The notes: generated by a model not told the origin, from the letters alone. A stretch of 64,000 nt of DNA from Methylopila sp. M107 (GCF_000384475.1 NZ_ARWB01000001.1:3996501-4060500), one strand, 5' to 3'. Counted from the first letter of the stretch, positions 7,461 through 16,686 are shown. A program made the numbers and translations.

Positions 7461-8413
7461 GGGTGAGCAAGGGCGATCGATCGAGTGGCGGGACGCCGTC
7501 CTTCACCTCTCCCCGGCGGGGAGAGGCAAAGGGCCAGCGCTCTTGCTTCAGTGGACTGCCCTGTAGCGTCCACGATCTCGTGCGGCTCGACGCGGCGGGG
7601 CTGCGATCTGTGTCTCGGAACGCGCCCGAATGGGTTTTGGCGTCGCTCGACGCCGCGCCATGGGTCGTGGTGCGCCGAACGGCGCCGATCGCGGGCCTTG
7701 TGTCCGTCGGCGTGCGAGGCGCGACGCGATCGGAGCGCTTCGCGGCGACCGCGCCGGTCGAAGGGATTCTGGAGCGGCTTCGCCCGCAGGATCTTGTTTC
7801 GCGGCAGCCGGCGCGGGCGCATCCCGCCTTCGAGGCGATGGCGGCGCTCCGCCCCGCGCTCGACGCGGCGCTATCGCATCTGGCTCAGGCGTCCCTTTCT
7901 TCACCTCTCCCCGGCGGGGAGAGAGCCTGCCCCGGACGTGATCCGGGGTCGCGAGGCGGAGCCGAAGCGGGTGAGGGGGATCGGGGCTTTCCGGAGAGGG
8001 CGAGACCCCCTCACCCGGCTCTTCGAGCCGACCTCTCCCCACTGGGGAGAGGTGAAGGCCGGCGCCCGACTTCAAACGCAATAGCTCTGGCGCAGGAGGC
8101 GACCGGCCTCGCATGGGGGCCGGGCGGCTCGGCGGGCTTCGAACTCGCGACGGGACGCCCGACGCTGACGCCGGACAGCGACCTCGACGTCGTCATTCGC
8201 ACGAGCGCGCTTCCGCCGGTCGCCGCGTGGGGGCCGCTGTCGGCGGCGCTGGAAAAGTCGCCGCTGCGCGTCGACGTGCTGGTCGAGACGCCGTCCGGCG
8301 GCGTCGCGCTCGCCGAACTTCTGGGCGGCGGAGGGGAGGTCCACTTGAGGACGGCCAGTGGCCCGCGTCTCGTCCCGCTGGCCGCGCTTTTGGCCGAACC
8401 GGCCAGATGCTGA
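7451..8413 (+). CDS. mdcG: Phosphoribosyl-dephospho-CoA transferase MdcG, with in-frame repeat insertions
   Basis: MdcG is the nucleotidyltransferase that attaches the prosthetic group to MdcC. The catalytic region is intact: LAWGPGGSAGFELATG followed by SDLDVVI, a polymerase-beta-type G-S and D-x-D pattern, then RVDVLVETPSGGVALAEL. The protein has 320 residues against about 200-220 normally. The excess lies at residues about 17-33 (a half family A repeat) and about 149-211 (a full family A element inserted just before the catalytic motif). Start: GTG at 7451 is given; GTG at 7463 is in frame and better placed behind a GGAG, so may be the true start. The stop overlaps the mdcH start (ATGCTGA). 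Confidence 0.88.
   Translation: MELRVSKGDRSSGGTPSFTSPRRGEAKGQRSCFSGLPCSVHDLVRLDAAGLRSVSRNAPEWVLASLDAAPWVVVRRTAPIAGLVSVGVRGATRSERFAATAPVEGILERLRPQDLVSRQPARAHPAFEAMAALRPALDAALSHLAQASLSSPLPGGERACPGRDPGSRGGAEAGEGDRGFPERARPPHPALRADLSPLGRGEGRRPTSNAIALAQEATGLAWGPGGSAGFELATGRPTLTPDSDLDVVIRTSALPPVAAWGPLSAALEKSPLRVDVLVETPSGGVALAELLGGGGEVHLRTASGPRLVPLAALLAEPARC
7500..7532. repeat. Half copy of family A repeat in the 5' end of mdcG
   Basis: One hairpin of the family, CACCTCTCCCC then GGGGAGAGG, lies inside the mdcG reading frame. It is read in a different phase from the copy in the middle of the gene, giving the peptide FTSPRRGEA. Confidence 0.75.
7870..8096. repeat. Family A palindromic element inserted in frame within mdcG
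   Basis: Nearly the same sequence and internal spacing as the copy in mdcB, in the same reading phase, giving SSPLPGGERACPG again. The outer flanks GCTATCGCATCTG on the left and CAAACGCAATAGCTC on the right are imperfect inverted repeats of each other and may be the element ends. Confidence 0.85.
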
Positions 8414-9327
8414 AATCCGCGCTGCTCTTGCCCGGACAGGGGTCGCAGCGGGCCGGCATGCTGGCCGGCCTGCCCGGCCACCCGGCCATAGCGGCCACGC
8501 TCGAGGAATCGAGCGCGTTTCTCGGCTGCGACTGGCGCGATTTCGACGGGGCGGAAGCGCTGTCGAATACATACAATGCGCAGATTGCCCTCACGATCGC
8601 CGGCGTCGCCTGCGCGCGGGCGCTGGCCGCCGAGGGCGCCGTGTTCGACGTGGTCTGCGGCCATTCGGTCGGCGGCTTTCCGGCGGCGGTCGCGGCCGGT
8701 TCGCTCGGCTTCAAGGACGCGCTCTCGCTGGTCGGCTTGCGCGGACGGCTGATGGCCGAGATGCACCCGACGGGCTACGGCATGAGCGCGATCGTGGGCC
8801 TGCGGGAGCCGGCGGTGGTTCGGCTGGTGGAAGAGGCGCGGCGCGCGGGTCCGCTCTATGTGTCCAATCGCAATGGCGAAATCCAGCTCACCGTCTCGGG
8901 CGCGGACGCCGCGCTTGCGGAGGTCGCCCGCCTCGCGCTCGACGCCGGCGCCCGCAAGGCCGAGCGGCTCGCGGTCGCGACGCCCTCGCACAGCCCGCTG
9001 GTCGCGGAGGTGGCGGAGAGGCTTCTCGAGGCCGTCCGGGAGGTGGAATTCTCAGCCCCGAAACTCGCTTATGTGAGCGCCCGCCGCGCCCGCCTGATCC
9101 GCGATCCCGTCGCGATCGCGCAGGACCTTGCGCGAAACGCCGCCGAACCCGTGCTGTGGCGCGACGCCATGCGGCTCATCGGGGAGCTCGGCGTCGAGAC
9201 CGCGATCGAGACCGCCCCGGGCGCGGTGCTGCGCGACCTCGCCGCCGAGCAGCTGCCCGACGCGCGCGTCGCCTCGCTCGCCGACACGCCGCTCGCGACC
9301 GTCGTGCACTGGACGAGGCGCGCCTGA
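8407..9327 (+). CDS. mdcH: Malonyl-CoA:ACP malonyltransferase of malonate decarboxylase
   Basis: MdcH primes the carrier protein by moving malonyl from malonyl-CoA to MdcC. It has the FabD-like acyltransferase fold: LLLPGQGSQRAGM at the N-terminus, the nucleophile elbow CGHSVGGFPAAV with the catalytic serine, TVSGAD, and ATPSHSPLV supplying the catalytic histidine. The 306-residue length is standard. The start overlaps the mdcG stop. It is the last gene of the run; a family A repeat follows before the ABC transporter. Intact. Confidence 0.94.
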   Translation: MLKSALLLPGQGSQRAGMLAGLPGHPAIAATLEESSAFLGCDWRDFDGAEALSNTYNAQIALTIAGVACARALAAEGAVFDVVCGHSVGGFPAAVAAGSLGFKDALSLVGLRGRLMAEMHPTGYGMSAIVGLREPAVVRLVEEARRAGPLYVSNRNGEIQLTVSGADAALAEVARLALDAGARKAERLAVATPSHSPLVAEVAERLLEAVREVEFSAPKLAYVSARRARLIRDPVAIAQDLARNAAEPVLWRDAMRLIGELGVETAIETAPGAVLRDLAAEQLPDARVASLADTPLATVVHWTRRA

Positions 9328-9365
9328 GCGCGTCCGCCTCCGCACCGCTTGCAGGGCAAGACGCC

Positions 9366-9525
9366 CCTTCACCTCTCCCCGGCGGGGAGAGGTCGGCGCT
9401 TTAGCGCCGGGTGAGGGGGCGTCGCCCTCTCCGGAAATCCCTGCTCCCCCTCACCCGCTCGGCTTCGCCTCACGACCCCGGATCAAGTCCGGGGCAGGCT
9501 CTCTCCCCGCCGGGGAGAGGTTAAG
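9366..9525. repeat. Family A palindromic repeat between mdcH and the ABC exporter
   Basis: Two CTCTCCCCGGCGGGGAGAG hairpins flank GTGAGGGGG / CCCCCTCACCC arms, with the central stretch also found in the mdcB 3' copy. It fills most of the 284-base gap; no gene is seen there. Confidence 0.85.
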
Positions 9526-9611
9526 AGCGGCGCCGCCTCGGACCATGGACGCGCGCGCCTCTCCGCGTTAAGGAGCCGCCCTGAAATCCCGCGAGGGAAG
9601 GGCGGCGTTCC

Positions 9612-11342
9612 GTGCCGACGATCAAGCGTTTCTTCGAGTATTACCGGCCCTACAAGGGCCTGTTCCTGCTCGACTTCTCCTGCGCGGTGCTGTCCGGCCT
9701 GCTCGAGCTCGGCTTCCCCGTCGCGGTCAAGATCTTCGTCGACACGCTGCTGCCGACACAGCAATGGGGCCTCGTGGCGCTGGCGGCCGCGGGCCTCCTC
9801 GTCGTCTATGTGGCGAACACCGGGCTGATGGCGGTGGTCACCTATTGGGGCCACATGCTCGGCATCAACATCGAGACCGAGATGCGCCGCAGGGCGTTCG
9901 ACCACCTGCAGAAACTGTCCTTCGGATATTTCGACAACCAGAAGACCGGGCACCTGATCGGCCGCCTCACCAAGGATCTCGAAGAGATCGGCGAGGTCGC
10001 GCATCACGGGCCGGAAGACCTGTTCATCGCGGTGATGACGCTGATCGGCGCCTTCGCGCTGATGTTCGCCGTCAACGTGCCGCTCGCGCTGATCACCATC
10101 GCGGTCGTTCCGCTCACCGCCTGGGTCACCAGCCGCTATGGCGGCCGCATGACGCGCAACTGGCGCGAGCTCTACGGGCGGGTCGGCGAGTTCAACGCCC
10201 GGATCGAGGAGAATGTCGGCGGCATCCGCGTGGTGCAGGCCTTCGCGAACGAAGACCACGAGCGCGCGCTGTTCGCGCAAGACAATGCCCGCTACCGCGC
10301 CACCAAGCTGACCGCCTACCGCATCATGGCGGCTTCGACCTCGTTCAGCTATCTCAGCATGCGGCTGATCCTGCTCGTGGTGATGGTCGCGGGCAGCTAT
10401 TTCGTGCTCACGGGAAGCCTCACCCATGGCGGCTTCATCGGCTTCCTGCTGCTGATCGGCGTGTTCTTCCGTCCGATCGAGAAGATCAACGCGGTGATCG
10501 AGACCTATCCGAAGGGTCTTGCGGGCTTCCGCCGCTATCTGGAATTCATGGATTCCTCGCCCGACATCGTCGACCGGCCGGGAGCGGTCGACGCCGGGAG
10601 CCTCAGGGGCGACATCGCCTATGACGGCGTCGATTTCGCCTATGTGCCGGGCCGGCCCGTCCTGAAGGGGCTGGACCTCACCATCAGGGCCGGCGAGACG
10701 GTCGCGTTCGTCGGACCTTCAGGGGCGGGCAAGACCACGATCTGCGCGCTGCTGCCGCGGTTCTACGAGGTCGGGGCGGGCCGTATCACGATCGACGGGG
10801 TCGACCTCCGCGACATGACGCTGACCTCGCTCCGCCGCCAGATCGGGGTGGTGCAGCAGGACGTCTTCCTGTTCGCGGGCACGATCCGCGAGAACATCGC
10901 CTATGGCCGGCTCGACGCGAGCGACGCCGAGATCACGGAGGCGGCGCGGCGCGCCCGGCTCGGCGACATGATCGAGGCGTTGCCGGACGGGCTCGACACG
11001 ATCGTGGGCGAGCGCGGCGTCAAGCTCTCGGGCGGGCAGAAGCAGCGGCTCTCGATCGCGCGGATGTTCCTGAAAAACCCCGCGATCCTGATCCTCGACG
11101 AGGCGACCTCCGCGCTCGACGCCGAGACCGAGCGCGCCATCCAGGGGGCGCTCGCCGAGCTGTCGAGCGGGCGCACGACGCTCGTCATCGCGCACCGGTT
11201 CGCGACCATCCGGGGGGCGGACCGGATCGTCGTGGTCGACGACGAGGGCGTCGCGGAGCAGGGCAGCCACCGCGACCTCGTCGCGCAGGCCGGGCTCTAC
11301 CGGCGGCTGCACGACGCCCAGTTCGCGGACGCGCGGCCTTAG
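9612..11342 (+). CDS. ABC exporter, fused permease-ATPase (MsbA-like)
   Basis: A 576-residue half-transporter expected to dimerise in the inner membrane. The N-terminal half has about six transmembrane helices of the ABC exporter type (residues about 15-315). The C-terminal ATPase has Walker A GPSGAGKTT (about residue 370), Q-loop VVQQDVFLFAGT, signature LSGGQKQRLSIARM, Walker B ILILDEATSALD and the H-loop IAHRF. All key residues are present. Start is a GTG at 9612. Substrate (lipid, peptide or drug) cannot be told. It is separated from the malonate genes by a repeat and is probably independent. Confidence 0.9.
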   Translation: MPTIKRFFEYYRPYKGLFLLDFSCAVLSGLLELGFPVAVKIFVDTLLPTQQWGLVALAAAGLLVVYVANTGLMAVVTYWGHMLGINIETEMRRRAFDHLQKLSFGYFDNQKTGHLIGRLTKDLEEIGEVAHHGPEDLFIAVMTLIGAFALMFAVNVPLALITIAVVPLTAWVTSRYGGRMTRNWRELYGRVGEFNARIEENVGGIRVVQAFANEDHERALFAQDNARYRATKLTAYRIMAASTSFSYLSMRLILLVVMVAGSYFVLTGSLTHGGFIGFLLLIGVFFRPIEKINAVIETYPKGLAGFRRYLEFMDSSPDIVDRPGAVDAGSLRGDIAYDGVDFAYVPGRPVLKGLDLTIRAGETVAFVGPSGAGKTTICALLPRFYEVGAGRITIDGVDLRDMTLTSLRRQIGVVQQDVFLFAGTIRENIAYGRLDASDAEITEAARRARLGDMIEALPDGLDTIVGERGVKLSGGQKQRLSIARMFLKNPAILILDEATSALDAETERAIQGALAELSSGRTTLVIAHRFATIRGADRIVVVDDEGVAEQGSHRDLVAQAGLYRRLHDAQFADARP

Positions 11343-11665
11343 CGACTTTTCAGTCCAGGCGATATCATCTCGACCGTCATGCCCGAGCTTGCTCGGGCAT
11401 CCACGACTTGATCGCAGGGCTCCACGATTTCAGGTCGTCGTGGATGCCCGGCTCCGCCGGGCATGACGGCTTCGATCGCGTCAACCTTGCCCGAAAGCGC
11501 TCGGAGTCTGCGCGCAGATCGTCGCCGGTCCTGGGGCTTCCCACGTTTCGCGAGGGCTCTGCGAAGTGGGTCAGGCGCTCTATCCCTCCCCGTTCAAAGG
11601 GACCTATATACGTGTGTGACCTGAACGCCGCTGCTAGTCTCACCCTGTCCTAACAGTCGCGCCAA
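11343..11665. other. Gene-free gap holding an R3 repeat
   Basis: The first part (11375-11469) is a full copy of the 97-bp double-hairpin repeat. The remainder up to 11665 contains no recognisable gene and marks the left side of a lower-GC accessory stretch. Confidence 0.7.
11375..11469. repeat. R3 double-hairpin repeat, full copy
   Basis: Starts CGTCATGCCCGAGC and ends GCCGGGCATGACGG; the internal TCCACGACTTGATCG matches the copy at the start of mdcB. Confidence 0.85.
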
Positions 11666-11914
11666 TTAGCCCTGTGCGCCGCCCCAACGGAAGCGCGTTT
11701 TAAGCCACGGCACATAGGCTCTTGCCTCGTCCTCGGCCGTTTCCGCGCTGTCATAGATCCCGTTGAAAGACCACTTCGTAACCCATTTGTTGCGGTACGA
11801 GCGGTGCAAAAGTTCGAAGGTCCAAGAGCCGTCTGTTCGCTGACAGACCACTACGCGTTCTTCTCCGTCATGGCTCTCGAAGGTCGGCATCTGCGGATGT
11901 TGCCGCAACAGCAC
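11666..11914 (-). CDS. Small protein of unknown function
   Basis: An 82-residue soluble protein I do not recognise. It is rich in aromatic residues (for example GSWTFELLHRSYRNKWVTKWSF) and ends FRWGGAQG. An internal methionine (MPTFESHDGEERV, residue 9) is an alternative start. Base composition is lower in GC than the flanking housekeeping genes, as is its upstream neighbour on the same strand 40 bases away; the two may form one transcript in an acquired islet. Confidence 0.5.
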   Translation of the reverse strand: MLLRQHPQMPTFESHDGEERVVVCQRTDGSWTFELLHRSYRNKWVTKWSFNGIYDSAETAEDEARAYVPWLKTRFRWGGAQG

Positions 11915-11954
11915 TCAGCCCGCCAGCGGCTATCTAGGACGCTGGCGGGCTGAA

Positions 11955-12599
11955 TTAGCGGAAAAGTTCAATTTTGTGATCGTCGGGCGGAACGTCGCCT
12001 TTGTCCTTGGCATACGCTGTCCCGTCCGCGAGCCGTTCCTGCTTTAGTTGCTCAAGCCATTCATCCACATCGGCATCAGTCCAACCAAGTATTTCATTGG
12101 GCTTGTCAGCGGTCCAGTAGCCATACGATCTAAAATGTCTAAGAGCCGAGTGATGGCGTGTTCTCCAAAGCATTGTGCTCAATACTGTTAGAGGATTGCT
12201 ACCCTCAATCTTCATTCCAAGTTCTTTTGTCAGATAGTTATACATGTCAGGACGGCTGTACGGCTTCTCGATCTCGTCAATTAGGTGACGAGCTGCCCGC
12301 CAAACATCTTCTTTTGTTGCATTGTCGGTAGGTCTCGAAGGCTTGGTCTCCGCCGAGTGCGGATCGCCCGCCTCCGTCAACGCCTCACGCAACGCTTTCC
12401 GATCGCTATCCACAGTAATGTTGGGATGTACATCAATGCCGCCTCCCCACGACGAGAGCATTTGAATCACTGAATCACGGCGGACAGTGAGAAGCTGCAG
12501 TCGCTCCTGCAGCGGCCTAAGCTCTTCTAAAATATCATCTATTTCGGCCGCGATTGCGGATCGCAATTCGATAGCTTTCTCGTACAGCGGATCTGACAT
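11955..12599 (-). CDS. Unknown protein with coiled coil and possible HARE-type winged helix
   Basis: A 214-residue protein starting at the ATG at 12597-12599, chosen for the AGGAGA ribosome site just upstream. Residues about 10-50 form a heptad-rich coiled coil. The middle segment EIEKPYSRPDMYNYLTKELG followed by NPLTVLSTMLWRTR resembles the HARE-HTH fold found in restriction and chromatin proteins, where it is thought to read DNA modification; this is a pattern-level guess. The C-terminus is charged. Composition is lower in GC than the core genes, and it lies next to an IS remnant, so horizontal gain is likely. Confidence 0.6.
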   Translation of the reverse strand: MSDPLYEKAIELRSAIAAEIDDILEELRPLQERLQLLTVRRDSVIQMLSSWGGGIDVHPNITVDSDRKALREALTEAGDPHSAETKPSRPTDNATKEDVWRAARHLIDEIEKPYSRPDMYNYLTKELGMKIEGSNPLTVLSTMLWRTRHHSALRHFRSYGYWTADKPNEILGWTDADVDEWLEQLKQERLADGTAYAKDKGDVPPDDHKIELFR

Positions 12600-13003
12600 G
12601 GGCCGTTCTCCTGCCGAATGGGGAGAACATATCACAACACGGGATCCGCAATCCAGCGACTTGCGTCCATGAATACTCGGGGATAGATTGAGTACGTCGC
12701 CATGGGGCGGTGCAGGCCAGAAACGCGTCGGCCCAGCACAAGGTGCTCACAACACCAAGGGCCGGGCCGGTTTCTGCTAGATCACTCGGGGTGATGGTGG
12801 CACGCCCGAGCCCTGGATGCGGAAGCTGCTACTTCCGAACAGCGTATGGAATTTAGCGCTTTCCGCATGTCGGCGCAATCGTGCCGATATGGAGGATAGG
12901 CCACGTGCTTATCTGCTTCCTCGTCCGCGCGCACTACCGGCTGTCGAAGCTCGGGCTTCTTCACCGGGTTCGTTCTCACATGCGGTGTCGCGGTCGCTGA
13001 CCG
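12600..13003. other. Gene-free gap in the accessory islet
   Basis: No convincing coding region or structured RNA seen. A short palindrome CACGTC-TAG-GACGTG lies near 13016-13030 at the right end, next to the IS-associated small gene; it may be part of an old element boundary. Confidence 0.4.
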
Positions 13004-13192
13004 CTAACTGTTCCCACGTCTAGGACGTGCCGGCCGTCGCGGGGAACCATCCTGCGGCGGCTTTTTCGTCTTGGACTGCTCAATGCTATCTGCAACTTCT
13101 ATCGGCTTGGTTGCGACGAACCTCGTCAGCGCCTCGGCAAAGTCCATATCGAGCCTGAGAGGCGGCTCTGCCTTGCGCTTCTCGTCGGTCAC
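13004..13192 (-). CDS. Small IS1595-associated protein of unknown function
   Basis: A 62-residue protein starting at GTG 13190-13192, overlapping the transposase remnant's stop codon (GTGA). It contains LRLDMDFAEALTRFVATKP and a Lys/Arg/Pro-rich tail. I recall small proteins with an LDMDF-EAL-RF pattern near IS1595/ISXO2-type transposases and elsewhere; their role is unknown. Translational overlap suggests it was a passenger of the element. Confidence 0.55.
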   Translation of the reverse strand: MTDEKRKAEPPLRLDMDFAEALTRFVATKPIEVADSIEQSKTKKPPQDGSPRRPARPRRGNS

Positions 13193-13926
13193 GCGATCAG
13201 CGCCTTGTATGTCAGGCGTCCTTCGATGCAGGCGAAAAGGTCGTTCATGCGGATCGTTACCTTCAGTTCCCGGCGATTGAACCGCCAGGTCATCTCCGAC
13301 ACGTAGTGGTCGAGGTGCTTCCGGCTGACCCAATGATGAACGCCAATGATCTGGCGCTTGAGAAGCGCCCACACGCTTTCAATGCCGTTGGTGTGGACAT
13401 CGTCGCGCACGTACTCACCGGCACCGTGCCGCACGGTCTGGTGGTCGTAGACGGCATTCAGGCCGCGATAGCCGCCGAATTCGTCCGTCATCAGGGTTGA
13501 GCCGGGCGCGACGTGGGTCGTGACGATCGGCTTGAGGACCGCGCCGCTGACGCCGGGCACGACCATCGTGCGGAGTTCGCCGCCACGCTCGCGGAGGCCA
13601 AGAACCGCAGTCTTTCCCACGTATCCGGTTCCCTTGGTGCGCTTATCGGCGTGCTTGTTCTTTTCCTTGCCGCCGACGAAGGTTTCGTCAGCCTCGATCG
13701 TGCCCTTGAGCGCGGCGTTGAATAATTCGTGCGAGCGGCGTGACGCAGACGATGCAGGACGAACCACGCGGATTTCTGCATGATTTTCAGGTCCTTGGCG
13801 AGCGTCGTGCTGGCGATGCCCTTGGGATGGTTCGTGATCAGCCAAATGGCCATGAACCACTTGCGGAGCGGGTTTCGTGTCGTGGAAGATGGTGCCGACC
13901 TTGATCGAGAAACGCTTGCGGCCCGA
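13189..13926 (-). pseudogene. Broken IS1595-family (ISXO2-like) transposase
   Basis: Remnant of a DDE transposase. Recognisable blocks, in order: RKRFSIKVGTIFHDTKP, then in another frame KWFMAIWLITNHPKGIAS and LAKDLKIMQKSAWFVLHRL, then back in the first frame IEADETFVGGKEKNKH, TDEFGGYRGL and NGIESVWALLKRQIIGVHHW. These are the ISXO2-type catalytic blocks. At least two frameshifts (near 13860 and near 13740) interrupt the reading frame, and the N-terminal zinc-ribbon part that should precede RKRFS is missing: the sequence there is already the end of ftsK. It is therefore both truncated and frameshifted, and should be inactive. Confidence 0.85.
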
Positions 13927-13931
13927 TGAGC

Positions 13932-16424
13932 TCACCGCTCCCTGAAGATTTCGCGCTTGCCGGCGTGGTTCGCCGGACCGACGATGCCGTCCTTCTCCAT
14001 CCGCTCCATCAGCGAGGCGGCGCGGTTGTAACCGACCTGGAGGCGGCGTTGGATGTAGGAGGTCGAGGCCTTCTTGTCGCGCAGCACCACAGCGACCGCC
14101 TGCTCGTACATGTCGCCGCTGTCCTCGCCGCCGCCGAACTCGCCGGCGTCGAACACTGCGCCGTCGTCCTCGTCGCTTTCGATGGCGCCCGCGAGCTCCT
14201 CCTCGTCCGCCGTGACGGCGTCGACATAGTCGGGCCGGCCCTGCAGCTTCAGATGGTCGACGACCTTCTCGACCTCGGCGTCGGAGACGAACGGCCCGTG
14301 GACGCGGGCGATGCGGCCGCCGCCCTGCATGTGCAGCATGTCGCCCTGGCCCAAGAGCTGCTCGGCGCCCATCTCGCCGAGGATCGTCCGGCTGTCGATC
14401 TTGGACGTGACCTGGAAGGAGATGCGGGTCGGGAAGTTCGCCTTGATGGTGCCGGTGATGACGTCGACCGAGGGCCGCTGCGTCGCCATCACGATGTGGA
14501 TGCCGGCCGCGCGCGCCATTTGCGCGAGACGCTGGATCGCGCCTTCGATGTCCTTGCCGGCGACCATCATCAGGTCGGCCATCTCGTCGACGATGACGAC
14601 GATGTAGGGCAGCGCGGTGAGGTCCATGACCTCGTCCTCGAAGATCGGCTGGCCGGTCTCGCGGTCGAAGCCGGTCTGGACCTGGCGCACCACCTCCTCG
14701 CCCTTGAGGCGCGCTTCCGCGGCGCGGGCGTTGAAGCCGTCGATGTTGCGCACCCCCAGCTTCGACATCTTGCGATAGCGGTCCTCCATCTCCCGGACCG
14801 CCCACTTCAATGCGATCACCGCCTTCTTCGGGTCGGTGACGACGGGGGTCAGCAGGTGCGGGATACCCTCATAGACCGAGAGCTCCAGCATCTTCGGGTC
14901 GACCATGATGAGCCGGCACTTTTCCGGCGAGTGCATGTAGAGCAGGCTCAGGATCATGGTGTTGATCGCGACCGACTTGCCCGAGCCCGTGGTGCCCGCG
15001 ACCAGCAGGTGAGGCATCTTGGCGAGGTCCGCGATCACCGGCTCGCCGCCGATGGTCTTGCCGAGGCAGACGGGGAGCTTCAGCTGGTTCTGGGCGAAGG
15101 CCGGGTCTTCCAGCAGTTCGCGGAGATAGACGGTCTCGCGCACCGCGTTCGGCAGTTCGATGCCGATGACGTTGCGGCCTTCGACCACGGCGACGCGGGC
15201 CGATTTCGCGCTCATCGAGCGGGCGATGTCGGACGCGAGCGCGATGACGCGAGAGGACTTTACGCCCGGCGCGGGCTCAAGCTCGTAGAGCGTGACCACG
15301 GGACCGGGATTGGCGTCGATGATCTCGCCGCGCACGCCAAAGTCCTGCAGCGTCTGCTGCAGCTTGACGGAATTCTTCTCGAGCGCCTCTTCCGAAAGCT
15401 CCTCGGCCGGCTCGTTGTCGGGCGCTTGCGCCAGCAGGTCGAGCGACGGCGGCTCGTAGACGCCGGACGGCAGGGTCGGGCGCGCGGCGGCCGCGGCGTG
15501 CGGACGGACCGCCGGCTCCGGGCGGGACTTGGCGACCGGCGCGGGCTGGACCGGCTGCGGCGCGCGCTGGAGCGGCTGATACTCGACGGCCGGCGGCGCG
15601 ACGGACGCCACGACGACCGGGGCCGCGACGGCGGGCATCGGAGCCGGGACCGGCGCCGGTTCAGCGGCCGGCGCGGGCGTCGCCTGCTGCAGCGCCTGTG
15701 CGGCCTCGCGGGCCTCCACCGAGGCGACCGGGCGGCGTCGGACGGGCGCGGGCGCCGGCGCGGCGACCGGCTGGTCCCAGCCGAAGCTCGCCCGATAGGT
15801 GACGGGCGCGAAGCTGACGAAAGGCTGGCCGAGCGAGCCTGTCAGCATCGATCCGACGGTTTCGCCGCCGGCCGGAGACGGGCTCTCGGCAAGAATCTCC
15901 TCGACGGTCGGGACATTGTCCTGGTCTGGCTGCGGCGGGGCTTCGTGGCCGATCCGGATCGCGTCGGCGAGGCGTTGGATGGAGGTCGGAACGGGACGCC
16001 GCGAAGGCCCTGCGCCCGGAAACGCCATGCCGGCGATGGCGTCGGCGGCGGCCTGCGGCTCGATCGGCTGGGTCTCTTCGCCGGAGCCCCCGCGCGTGCG
16101 GCCGCGCAGGATGCTGTCCGGCGTGCGGGTGAATCGGATGTTCGGGGCGCTGGCGAAGGGCTTCAGCCAGCTCGGGGTCTCGGCCCCGTCCTCGGCTTCC
16201 GGCGCCGGCGCGGCGGCGGTGGGCGCGGGAGCGGCGCGCTCGTCGACGGAGGCTTCGAGGGCGGCTTCATTGGCGGCCGCGACGGAGCGTGCGCGGCGCG
16301 CCTGCAGCACGCTGTCCGGGGTGCGGACCGAGCGCACCAGGGGCGCTGGCTTGCGCAGCAGATTGGGCTCGCCATCCGCGGGCCGCTCGTCTTGGGGGAA
16401 GGGCGGCTGGCCGTTGAAACGCAT
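13932..16424 (-). CDS. ftsK: FtsK/SpoIIIE-type DNA translocase lacking membrane segments
   Basis: An 830-residue DNA translocase that would pump chromosome-dimer DNA to XerCD at division. Visible parts: a Pro/Ala-rich linker-like N-terminus (residues 1-about 350) without any transmembrane helix; the alpha-beta motor with Walker [31 protein letters not shown], Walker [15 protein letters not shown] and the [13 protein letters not shown] motif; and a C-terminal gamma winged helix, [18 protein letters not shown], that would read KOPS sites. The missing four-helix membrane domain is unusual for a sole FtsK, so a membrane-anchored paralogue may exist elsewhere. The stop codon directly abuts an IS1595 remnant. 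Confidence 0.92.
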   Translation of the reverse strand: MRFNGQPPFPQDERPADGEPNLLRKPAPLVRSVRTPDSVLQARRARSVAAANEAALEASVDERAAPAPTAAAPAPEAEDGAETPSWLKPFASAPNIRFTRTPDSILRGRTRGGSGEETQPIEPQAAADAIAGMAFPGAGPSRRPVPTSIQRLADAIRIGHEAPPQPDQDNVPTVEEILAESPSPAGGETVGSMLTGSLGQPFVSFAPVTYRASFGWDQPVAAPAPAPVRRRPVASVEAREAAQALQQATPAPAAEPAPVPAPMPAVAAPVVVASVAPPAVEYQPLQRAPQPVQPAPVAKSRPEPAVRPHAAAAARPTLPSGVYEPPSLDLLAQAPDNEPAEELSEEALEKNSVKLQQTLQDFGVRGEIIDANPGPVVTLYELEPAPGVKSSRVIALASDIARSMSAKSARVAVVEGRNVIGIELPNAVRETVYLRELLEDPAFAQNQLKLPVCLGKTIGGEPVIADLAKMPHLLVAGTTGSGKSVAINTMILSLLYMHSPEKCRLIMVDPKMLELSVYEGIPHLLTPVVTDPKKAVIALKWAVREMEDRYRKMSKLGVRNIDGFNARAAEARLKGEEVVRQVQTGFDRETGQPIFEDEVMDLTALPYIVVIVDEMADLMMVAGKDIEGAIQRLAQMARAAGIHIVMATQRPSVDVITGTIKANFPTRISFQVTSKIDSRTILGEMGAEQLLGQGDMLHMQGGGRIARVHGPFVSDAEVEKVVDHLKLQGRPDYVDAVTADEEELAGAIESDEDDGAVFDAGEFGGGEDSGDMYEQAVAVVLRDKKASTSYIQRRLQVGYNRAASLMERMEKDGIVGPANHAGKREIFRER

Positions 16425-16686
16425 GAAACAGAACCCTCTTGCCGGGCGGAGCCGCCGCCCGGTTCGCGAGGTCGATTAAGCGGTTTTTTGCGTTAACGAA
16501 GGGTGGAGCGCGGGCTGAAAATTGTCCGCGTGAGACCCGCCCCACGACGCCCGGCGCAGGCCGCGGACGGGCGCTGCGTGTGAGTTTCGAACGGCAGGCC
16601 GCCTCCCGCGATCGTGGGTCGCAGGCCATCCGGCCCGGGTCTATGCTGGCCGGCCGCATCATCTTGCCACGGAGGCCCAAGAACCC

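Noticed and set aside
11600-11665. tRNA gene as an integration site at the edge of the accessory islet
   Set aside because: No cloverleaf or conserved GTTCGA-type T-loop could be assembled.
12660-13003. Small open frames between the HARE-like gene and the IS remnant
   Set aside because: No ribosome sites, no protein-like composition and conflicting frames on both strands.
14000-16496. Long open frames opposite ftsK and similar long frames opposite or alongside many other genes
   Set aside because: They are shadow frames of high-GC coding sequence: Arg/Asp/His-rich, no known motifs, and the other frame holds a clear family member.
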